36,712 nt of DNA from a virus. The stretch's first letter is position 1. The number at the start of each line of letters is the position of its first letter. Below are positions 10,401-14,372 of the stretch, in pieces. The stretch spans positions 1 through 36,712 of the IMG/VR virus record IMGVR_UViG_3300037517_001223; one strand, written 5' to 3'. The notes beneath the pieces are model-generated. The model searched no databases. It worked only from the letters and a program-made list of their open reading frames with translations, and was not told where the DNA came from. The position numbers and the translations under genes were made by a program.

Positions 10401-10565
10401 AAATCTTGCTGCTTCAATTAACGCCCTTTGAATCGTTTTGAAAGGTCTGGTTAACGAATTACCTTGGTTTTCAATACTATCGGTTGCGTCTAAATCTGAT
10501 GGATTGACGTATAGAATGTTACCATCAGTGTTCTTTAAGAAATTTTCTAATCTGCTTAAAGGCAT
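4440..10565 (-). CDS. Large tail fibre protein with C-terminal S74 chaperone domain
   Basis: 2041 residues, the largest gene here. The N-terminus (MPLSRLENFLKNTDGNILYV) and the following pectate-lyase-like segment (TRPFKTIQRALIEAARFSY, then VLVYPGTYNV) are typical of large T4-like cyanophage fibre or baseplate-fibre proteins. The body is beta-rich with many short Ig-like or helix-forming repeats. Residues around 1640-1780 hold tandem units of the form LxVxGVSTF with SGNNIVQSAGTAALNRL-like spacers, probably a trimeric stalk. The C-terminus from S1944 (SDIRLKTNIEPIENALDKV) to the coiled-coil end ELSNRLDKLENK is an intramolecular chaperone/peptidase S74 domain; in this family the chain cleaves itself just before that Ser after trimerisation, releasing about 98 residues. 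A TATAAATA late promoter lies 33-40 bp upstream. No strong ribosome-binding site is visible. Confidence 0.88.
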   Translation of the reverse strand: MPLSRLENFLKNTDGNILYVNPSDLDATDSIENQGNSLTRPFKTIQRALIEAARFSYNIGQNNDKFDKTTVLVYPGTYNVDNRPGLSVANVGGNVQYRDINGNLASLTELTNTSNYDIEDPSNVLYKFNSTIGGVIVPRGTSIVGLDLRKTKIRPKFVPDPANAGITSTAMFKLTGGCYFWQFSAFDGDLNNSVYYDYNGNTKTPTFSHHKLAVFEYADGVNGVGVGTSSALSDLQMYYYKVAQAYGDSSGRAIGDFPSTLDFEPNTPEFKIVGAVNANDIGISSAAAVGNLITVDSALDHGLNIDDSVRISGFTSTVFNGSYYVVGVSSARRFQYRASATPGALNPSLTGGETLIVEPDSVSGASPYIFNCSLRSAYGMSGLNADGASATGFKSIVVAQFTGIGLQKDDDAFVIYDKTTGQYQDNNTTSNANKPLHLNSKAIYKPAYNNYHIRAANGAFIQCVSIFAIGFANHFLAESGGDMSITNSNSNFGAKSLVSRGYQLQSFDRDDVGYITHVIPPKEIDKSEESVSWVSLDVGLSTSTAGVGTTSRLYLYDFNDPDNPPPNILSSYRIGAKSGELLKVVVSTASSEVTVSSPILMQVPSGESTTSAEKSYKVIRVGAANSITSNTTFNLERNHELFTGESVRVFSDNAAMPDGLSADVIYYAIVSGLSANQVQLAKSFNDAITGTPVPLTLSNTSGGLLTIVSRVSDKIPGDFGHPIQYDTARKNWYVVGAATTSQNTIYPAFIQYKSSLTDASSKSYITRQSDTRAVEDRIYRFRYIIPKEYGTTAANAKPPSIGYVIQESKTVGVGNAAEFATVTDPTDQRNLRIIHSVVHDQSAGICTVVTERPHSLNAGDRVKINKIKSVNNPVGAANSGFNGVFPIVGITSSKGFTVNLSSNPGAYINVSSSRDENLPTVSRDAYRNTYTIYRINTVQEQEFNKADGIYHLTCLLNNVSPNDAYFIGDEYPQNIANLYPTRDRDNYDTDPIAAVSYASNEKLGKVHVNDRENSITKEVVETFFKDNRVGVAITNAIHTSGVTTYYTDVQHNLNSIRRLSISGFGTNYGYSGIATVLYNASLIGIGITGEGATANISVSAAGTINGVTLVDGGSGYGIGVTMAVVGVTTRAGWQQAIVRVQELNNNVGDCIQVVGVGTTGNRFYSGYNGLFRISGITSTRSVTVTSSVNPGIYTSANTGFLYLSDETKGITDIQYTDTTTGIVTVITSQSHGLAVGNKFTIVGSAQTVYNGTFTLKERLGITSFTFYVGAGFNTAAFTGGSVFLLRNAIASQNENTSQINEKLGGRMIPFYAGIGTISSAGLTTTASTITLASIVGFNTGDYVQVDHEVMRISGGISTATNTANILRGQFGTKAESHDANSTLRRIRVVPTELRRHSILRASGHTFEYVGFGHGNYSVALPQRQNRNLTREEQLLTQSISQNGGTVAYTGTNDTGEFYIGNKIIDPVSGEEVSVNIPTQTFVGEADSSLSVSYDDVTIANTLQVNGGSGNVQSSEFRGPLNFYNKVTSNSASGIEAVQFLMKGNAAQTRSLTVGISTPAYSGTQGDIVFSSSSTTGGYLGWVNVGASNWKRFGLVSQETNLTVITPDKIGINTSIPRDVLDIRNGGAIVQQLRVTGIVTFDNGGLFNDITFGTIDCLGVSTFRGNIEQTVGVATFPNLRTAGIGLTNLSVTGIATFSGSANNIQQTAGTAELNRLRVSGVTTFVQNVVANTLNPTTLNVSGISTLPFLNNTNTVHTGITTFNNSGNNIVQSAGTAALNRLTVAGVSTFTGQLNAGTVSATQYNGALQYSIGVSGALTITNSTAFNNSESKTINLNATSANTANYVVQRNASGNFSAGTITATSFSGPLTGSVSGNVTGNVTGNADSATLIKTNAIATNANFYLTFVNGNNVSATNENLYTDAGIYYNPSSNNLSVTGDITAFASDIRLKTNIEPIENALDKVCKLHGFTYNFNDLAYSLGFTSNQRIAGVSAQDVQAVLPEAVKPAPANPDYLTVQYEKLVPLLIEAIKELSNRLDKLENK

Positions 10566-10597
10566 GGAAATATAACCATAAAGGAGCTATTATGGTT

Positions 10598-10605
10598 TAT
10601 TTATA
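10598..10605 (-). promoter_or_regulatory. Late promoter TATAAATA for the large fibre gene
   Basis: Exact T4 late consensus TATAAATA on the minus strand, 33-40 bp upstream of the fibre ATG at 10565. It begins only 4 bp after the 3' end of the tRNA-Ala gene, so it separates the early-type tRNA unit from the late fibre unit. Confidence 0.75.
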
Positions 10606-10608
10606 TCA

Positions 10609-10681
10609 TGGAGAATAGGGGACTTGAACCCCTGACTTGCAGCTTGCAAAGCTGCCACTCTACCAACTGAGTTAATTCCCC
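10609..10681 (-). tRNA. tRNA-Ala(TGC)
   Basis: 73-nt cloverleaf. The acceptor GGGGAAT pairs with ATTCTCC (one G-T pair), discriminator A. The D-arm has AGTTGGTAGAG, the anticodon stem GCAGC/GCTGC closes the loop TTTGCAA (anticodon TGC), and the T-arm is AGGGG-TTCAAGT-CCCCT. CCA is not encoded. It would decode GCA and other GCN codons, common in this AT-rich genome. Last of three tRNAs in a leftward unit. Confidence 0.95.
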
Positions 10682-10726
10682 TGGCGGCCCTTTTGTTTAA
10701 CGGAGGAGTAGCCGATCCCCACTATA

Positions 10727-10751
10727 AGAATAAGATTTGGACTCTTATTCT
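10727..10751. repeat. Perfect 9-bp stem-loop between tRNA genes
   Basis: AGAATAAGA and TCTTATTCT flank a 7-nt loop (TTTGGAC on plus, GTCCAAA on minus). The loop resembles an anticodon loop on either strand, with U33 followed by TGG (plus) or CCA (minus), but no D-arm, T-arm or acceptor stem can be drawn around it. There is no U-tract, so it is not a standard terminator. Possible roles are a tRNA-transcript processing signal or a decayed tRNA. Confidence 0.5.
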
Positions 10752-10804
10752 GTTTGTAGGAAGAACCAGACATGTCACCTAATGAAGCACTTCTGGATCT
10801 TCCA

Positions 10805-10876
10805 AGCCCCCGACTGGATTTGAACCAGCGACCAATGGTTTACAAAACCATTGCTCTACCACTGAGCTACAGAGGC
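10805..10876 (-). tRNA. tRNA-Thr(TGT)
   Basis: 72-nt cloverleaf. The acceptor GCCTCTG pairs with CGGGGGC (two T-G pairs), discriminator T. The D-arm is GCTCAGTGGTAGAGC, the anticodon stem ATGGT/ACCAT closes TTTGTAA (anticodon TGT), and the T-arm is GCTGG-TTCAAAT-CCAGT. CCA is not encoded. It lies 1 bp downstream of the 89-residue gene at 10878-11147, so the gene and tRNA are almost certainly cotranscribed. Confidence 0.95.
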
Positions 10877-10877
10877 A

Positions 10878-11147
10878 TTAATCTTGTGGCAACATTTCTG
10901 GATTTTCCAGTTCCAGTTCAAACAACATTGGATGACACTGCTCATCAATTAAATAAAATGATGTTCTGTATAAATCCTCTGGTTCGTACCTTCTTTCTTT
11001 GTCTGCCACTTCTATCAATTCCAGATCAGTAATTGACTCATCTGGAAGTTCGTCAAAAGTAAAAGGAATGCCTTCTATAAAGTACATCAAGACAATTTGC
11101 ATTCCCTTGTTGTACCAAACATATCTAGCGTCAATACGATATTTCAT
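10878..11147 (-). CDS. Small conserved-looking protein inside the tRNA cluster, 89 aa
   Basis: Not recognised as a named family. The chosen start (MKYRIDARYVWYNKG, ATG at 11147) gives 89 residues; the frame stays open a further 30 codons upstream, but that part is lysine-rich translation of the poly-A/T region and is unlikely to be coding. The protein is acidic and probably alpha/beta (GMQIVLMYFIEGIPFTFDEL core; C-terminal MLFELELENPEMLPQD). It has no signal peptide or membrane segment. It sits between tRNA-Leu and tRNA-Thr and is presumably expressed from the strong promoter at 11354-11382. Function unknown. Confidence 0.65.
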   Translation of the reverse strand: MKYRIDARYVWYNKGMQIVLMYFIEGIPFTFDELPDESITDLELIEVADKERRYEPEDLYRTSFYLIDEQCHPMLFELELENPEMLPQD

Positions 11148-11177
11148 TGACGATCTTTTCTTTTGTTTATTTAGATA

Positions 11178-11252
11178 CCAAAAAACCTTTTTGGCATTTT
11201 TTTGGCGGGATTTTTTTCCGACCTTTTTTGTAACCAAAAGTCAATTTTGGTT
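11178..11252. repeat. A/T-tract region with two hairpins after tRNA-Leu
   Basis: Five homopolymer A or T tracts of 6-7 bases are spaced by roughly one helical turn (about 11180-11229). Two inverted repeats flank them: AACCAAAA-GTCAA-TTTTGGTT at 11232-11252 and CCAAAAAA-CC-TTTTTTGG at 11178-11195. The first immediately follows the tRNA-Leu 3' end. Possible roles are RNA processing, weak termination or curved DNA. No coding role is credible. Confidence 0.5.
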
Positions 11253-11256
11253 TAGG

Positions 11257-11340
11257 TAGGGCGAGGGAGACTTGAACTCCCACGGGCATAAGCCCAACAG
11301 ATTTTAAGTCTGGTGTGTCTACCGATTCCACCACCGCCCC
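11257..11340 (-). tRNA. tRNA-Leu(TAA)
   Basis: 84-nt class II tRNA with a long variable arm (TTGGGCTTATGCCCGT region). The acceptor GGGGCGG pairs with TCGCCCT, discriminator A. The anticodon loop CTTAAAA carries TAA, and the T-arm is GGGAG-TTCAAGT-CTCCC. One mismatch appears at the base of the anticodon stem. CCA is not encoded. It reads UUA, a codon favoured by AT-rich phage genes. First gene after the promoter at 11354-11382. Confidence 0.95.
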
Positions 11341-11353
11341 GTGGTATGCAGTA

Positions 11354-11382
11354 ATTATAGCATGGAGGTTATAGGCTGTCAA
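11354..11382 (-). promoter_or_regulatory. Perfect sigma70 promoter for the tRNA unit
   Basis: Minus strand: TTGACA, 17-bp spacer, TATAAT, with an extended TG-C before the -10. Predicted start is about 7 bp upstream of tRNA-Leu. It should be read by unmodified host RNA polymerase early in infection. Confidence 0.88.
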
Positions 11383-11391
11383 TAGGTCAGA

Positions 11392-11886
11392 TCAAAAATA
11401 ATTAAAGTTTATTACTATCCGATAATTTGAATTTGTACAAGTGGTTCCTGTATGTAGTATGTTACCATCAAATTCGACATACCTATTTGCAACACTTTCC
11501 ACTTTAGAACCATCTTCAAATTTTGTGTAGCCGTTATTATCATTTAAGTAATATATTCCAGTCTTAAAATTTGAAAATGGTTGGTCTGTATGGTAACCAT
11601 GTTCTATTATTTCATGAGTTCTGGTTGTCAGATTACATTTTATTCTAACTAAAGCTTTGGGTTTTAAGTTATCAATAAAAGGTGTCAACAACTCAATGTA
11701 ATCACTAGTTGGTCTAAATCCATGATAAAACCCATGATAAAATTGAAAGTTATAATTTGGGTTACAAAATTTTTCGTGATAATCGTCAAGAACTTTACTG
11801 TAATGCCAAGGAAAACTATCTGATGTTATTCCTTGTTGCAATTGTAAAAAATCTTTTTTGGATAAAAAATTATCGATTATATTCAT
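11392..11886 (-). CDS. 2OG-Fe(II) oxygenase superfamily protein
   Basis: 164 residues, a compact prolyl-4-hydroxylase-like double-stranded beta-helix fold. The iron triad is H99-x-D101 (GYHTDQPF) and H145 (NILHTGTTC), with R156 (NYRIVINF) as the 2-oxoglutarate-binding Arg. Small 2OG-Fe(II) oxygenases of this size are common in T4-like cyanophages; substrates are generally unknown, with nucleic acid or protein hydroxylation and repair proposed. The gene starts inside the upstream 54-residue ORF (17-nt overlap), indicating translational coupling and shared transcription from the promoter at 12101-12129. The stop lies just upstream of the tRNA promoter. Family assignment strong, substrate unknown. 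Confidence 0.85.
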   Translation of the reverse strand: MNIIDNFLSKKDFLQLQQGITSDSFPWHYSKVLDDYHEKFCNPNYNFQFYHGFYHGFRPTSDYIELLTPFIDNLKPKALVRIKCNLTTRTHEIIEHGYHTDQPFSNFKTGIYYLNDNNGYTKFEDGSKVESVANRYVEFDGNILHTGTTCTNSNYRIVINFNYF

Positions 11887-12034
11887 TTGTGTAAATTGGT
11901 GGGTGAAAATTACAATACTCGTTAAAAGTAATTTTCATTTCTTTGTTAGTCAATCTAGCATGTGCTGCTGCTTTTGGTAGGTTCCATTTTGCATGGAACA
12001 GCATTTCCATTGCTTGTCTAGTTTCTGGTCTCAT
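11870..12034 (-). CDS. Small ORF, 54 aa, upstream of the 2OG oxygenase
   Basis: ATG at 12034, TAA at 11870-11872. The product begins MRPETRQAMEMLFHAKWNLP and continues KAAAHARLTNKEMKITFNEYC, a predicted all-helical protein whose middle resembles a helix-turn-helix (KAAAHARLTNKEMKITF). It is the only gene between the strong early-type promoter at 12101-12129 and the oxygenase, and overlaps the oxygenase start by 17 nt. I recall small proteins of this look in other cyanophages but cannot name a family. No good ribosome-binding site precedes the ATG; instead a leader stem-loop at 12054-12073 lies just upstream. A DNA-binding role is speculation. Confidence 0.65.
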   Translation of the reverse strand: MRPETRQAMEMLFHAKWNLPKAAAHARLTNKEMKITFNEYCNFHPPIYTNEYNR

Positions 12035-12053
12035 AAAGTTTCAAAATTGGTGA

Positions 12054-12073
12054 GGAGGAGATTTCTCTCCTCC
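12054..12073 (-). promoter_or_regulatory. Leader stem-loop between early promoter and 54-aa gene
   Basis: GGAGGAGA and TCTCCTCC form a perfect 8-bp stem around a 4-base loop. It lies about 20 nt into the transcript from the promoter at 12101-12129 and 20 nt before the ATG at 12034. Only a weak T-run (TTTT) follows, so it is more like an attenuator or stability element than a full terminator. Confidence 0.5.
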
Positions 12074-12096
12074 AGCAACTTCCTTCACACGGACTA

Positions 12097-12834
12097 TTAT
12101 ATTATAGCATCGTTTGTTGGGTCTGTCAAGATAGTGAGAATAGAACTCATTCTAGTGCTGTCTGCTTGCATACGTTCTATTCCTTTCCTTAAACTATATC
12201 TTCTAACTTCTGCTTCAGTTCTTTCCGACTTTAAAGTATTTGCAGTTGTAATTATTGTAGATACTTGTGATCTCAACGCAGTAATTTCACTTTCCAAAGT
12301 TGCGATAGCAGCTTTACATGCGGTGCAAGTTGCATTATCTCCTGCTGTAGGTGTGACAGTTGTAATACCATTTGTACCTGTCAAATAACCAGGCCCTGTA
12401 AGAGAATAGTAAGTTCCTAAAGAAGCTCCGCCATTATTTGAATAAACATTGAACGATCCAATGCCACTTGTTGCAGAAGATAAAGTATTGCTTGTTATAT
12501 TTCCGTAAGGCTGATCTCCATTATAAGATGCTGTGTTTATATTCCAAGTGTTTGCTTGTGCAACATCTTGATTGACAGTTGTAGTTGTTGTGGTTCCACA
12601 ACCTACCACGTTTTGTGCCGTGGATCCGATGCTTATGATTTGCTGTTGTTTTGCAACAATCTGTGCAGTGATAGAAATGATTTGATTATCAAACGCTTGA
12701 ATAGATGGCAAAAAATCATCAATTCTATCTTCGGTTGGCGCAATGAGTGGTGTGATTGCACTTACAGCATCTGCGTTTTCGCCAATCTTATCATTTAGAT
12801 ATTTAATTACACGTTTTGATTTTTCAGTTGCCAT
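12097..12834 (-). CDS. Putative virion structural protein, 245 aa
   Basis: Last gene of the leftward baseplate operon. The N-terminal 75 residues (ATEKSKRVIKYLNDKIGENA onwards) and C-terminal 75 residues (ACKAAIATLESEITALRSQ to RKGIERMQADSTRM) are helical with heptad-like spacing. The middle is a Thr/Ser/Gly/Asn-rich beta segment (CGTTTTTTVNQDVAQANTWN). Two CxxC-like Cys (TCTAC) precede the C-terminal helix. A coiled coil interrupted by a beta domain fits a tail or fibre-attachment part. I do not recognise a T4 counterpart. Its start overlaps the upstream gene's stop by 11 nt. The early-type promoter at 12101-12129 lies over its last codons. Confidence 0.7.
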   Translation of the reverse strand: MATEKSKRVIKYLNDKIGENADAVSAITPLIAPTEDRIDDFLPSIQAFDNQIISITAQIVAKQQQIISIGSTAQNVVGCGTTTTTTVNQDVAQANTWNINTASYNGDQPYGNITSNTLSSATSGIGSFNVYSNNGGASLGTYYSLTGPGYLTGTNGITTVTPTAGDNATCTACKAAIATLESEITALRSQVSTIITTANTLKSERTEAEVRRYSLRKGIERMQADSTRMSSILTILTDPTNDAII

Positions 12835-13789
12835 TATTAATACCTATAAAGTCTTGTCCTGGATAATCTTTAACCGAAGTACCTTCATACTCTACTACTA
12901 ATTTATCTAGATCTTTTCTTTCAGCAAATACTGTATAATGACAATAAACTTTTGTTAGTTTCTCCGACCCAACTACAATTTTTTCTGATGTAATATCCTT
13001 AACGTGTAAAGTTGCGTCGGAATGTTTCCATGCGGTTAATTGAACTGTGATAGAATTTTCATCTACAAGATCTTTCCAATACTCAGGAAGATAGATGATG
13101 TGTTCACCTTCAAGTTTCCCTCTATAAAATACAGCAATCTCTGGCCCCTCAATCGCAACATGTCTAAGACGATGATTTGGTTTTGATGGGTGTGGAATAT
13201 CAAAAGGCTTTGCTGGTAATGCTTTTGCCAGATTAACTTCTGTTGTTACATCACCAAGTCCAGTAATTGTAATACCAGTGTTAGCTGTGATTCTAGCGTT
13301 AGCAGTAATCGCACCATTTGAAGTAATTGTGCCTGTAAAAATTGCATCCTTAAATGTTGCAAACTTCTCAACAAAAGCTACGCCATTAACATTCAATAAA
13401 GTCTTAATGTAAGTTGGAGCAAGAACGTCAACAAGACTTCCTTTGATTGTTGTTAAAGGACTTGTTAATGTTGTTGCTGTTGTGGCTAAGATGTTGTGGT
13501 TGATGGCACTGGCTTGCAAACCAATTCCAGGAAACGGAGCAACTCCATCACCTAAGGCGCTGATTTTTAATGCAGCTCCTCCTGGTGTATTCGTTGATGG
13601 AATAATATTAACAACTGCAGTCTTAGGGAATGCAGGCCCCATAATTCCATCAATCAAAGTTCCACCAACAATCAAAGGCCCGTTAATGGTTGCAAGACCT
13701 GGAAGAACTGTAGGATTCTTAGGAATAAAAGTTGGATCTGAAAGTCCAACATGCAAAGTATTTTCTGCTGCTATCGAAGGAAAATTCAT
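12824..13789 (-). CDS. Virion structural protein with fibre-like C-terminal domain, 321 aa
   Basis: Residues 1-175 are low-complexity beta repeats (GLATINGPLIVGGTLIDGIM; GTITSNGAITANARITANTG) of the kind that form fibrous trimers. A conserved C-terminal domain follows (KPFDIPHPSKPNHRLRHVA, then EGPEIAVFYRGKLEGEHII) with the HPSK...LRH..IEGPE pattern seen at the C-termini of many phage tail and neck-fibre proteins. It lies directly downstream of the gp5 hub genes and is likely a baseplate-associated fibre or spike accessory. Start ATG at 13789, 4 bp after the previous stop. It overlaps the next gene, indicating coupling. The exact virion location is inferred. Confidence 0.75.
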   Translation of the reverse strand: MNFPSIAAENTLHVGLSDPTFIPKNPTVLPGLATINGPLIVGGTLIDGIMGPAFPKTAVVNIIPSTNTPGGAALKISALGDGVAPFPGIGLQASAINHNILATTATTLTSPLTTIKGSLVDVLAPTYIKTLLNVNGVAFVEKFATFKDAIFTGTITSNGAITANARITANTGITITGLGDVTTEVNLAKALPAKPFDIPHPSKPNHRLRHVAIEGPEIAVFYRGKLEGEHIIYLPEYWKDLVDENSITVQLTAWKHSDATLHVKDITSEKIVVGSEKLTKVYCHYTVFAERKDLDKLVVEYEGTSVKDYPGQDFIGINNGN

Positions 13790-13793
13790 AATG

Positions 13794-14372
13794 TTATCCG
13801 ATTCCAGTTAAACTTTTTAATAATGTTCCAGTGGCTCCAAGTATTCCCTTAGATAAATCTAAAGTCGATCCGCCAGTGGACATACTGCCTGCAATATTTA
13901 AAAATGTTTGCCCAGCAATATCCATTGCAAGACTAGCATTCATTGTCACATTTGTACCTGAAATTTTAATTGTATCATAAGATGATATATTGATATCATT
14001 TGTTGCAAGTATATCTATGTTGCCATTTGATTGATCTTCTGTTTCAGGACCTGATGCAGAAATGACTACGTTTCTACCAGACAAATATAGTGTTCCCTGT
14101 GGCGCTTCAATAACTACATCACCTTTCTTAGCGCAAATCCATTTGGCTGGAATGTGTGGCTGTTTAGCATCGGCATTAGCTTGCAGCTCTGTTCCAACAA
14201 CTTCAACAGAAACACCACTGACAACTTTAACATTTCTACCATCATCCATCCCGTAAATTTCACCATCACCATTTTCACAGATCAGTGCATAATTTACTTT
14301 ACCATGAATAGGCATGGTATTACCACTGTCTATTCTGTAACGCTTTTTTATTGTAGTTTTTACTTTACTCAT
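13794..14372 (-). CDS. Baseplate spike-like beta-helical protein, 192 aa
   Basis: I chose ATG at 14372 because it overlaps the gp5 stop in an ATGA arrangement; an in-frame GTG/ATG-type start 4 codons earlier would enter the gp5 gene. N-terminus MSKVKTTIKKRYRIDSGNTM. The C-terminal half has short repeats rich in isoleucine, asparagine and serine (GDVVIEAPQGTLYLSGRNVV; GNIDILATNDINISSYDTIK), typical of triple beta-helical needle domains of gp5/VgrG proteins. The hub gene upstream (14369-16474) lacks an obvious gp5-type beta-helix needle, so this protein may supply part of the spike. That division of labour is inference; the beta-helical repeat pattern is seen directly. Confidence 0.7.
   Translation of the reverse strand: MSKVKTTIKKRYRIDSGNTMPIHGKVNYALICENGDGEIYGMDDGRNVKVVSGVSVEVVGTELQANADAKQPHIPAKWICAKKGDVVIEAPQGTLYLSGRNVVISASGPETEDQSNGNIDILATNDINISSYDTIKISGTNVTMNASLAMDIAGQTFLNIAGSMSTGGSTLDLSKGILGATGTLLKSLTGIG

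Noticed and set aside
10690-10800. A fourth tRNA between tRNA-Ala and tRNA-Thr
   Set aside because: Only an anticodon-arm-like hairpin is present; no T-arm GTTC element, D-arm or matching acceptor ends on either strand.
10772-11032. Rightward 86-codon open frame across tRNA-Thr
   Set aside because: It runs antisense through a well-formed tRNA and a better leftward gene; no ribosome-binding site or promoter.
11148-11237. N-terminal 30-codon extension of the 89-aa gene
   Set aside because: Translates an A/T-tract into Lys-rich sequence and overlaps hairpins; the ATG at 11147 gives a normal protein.
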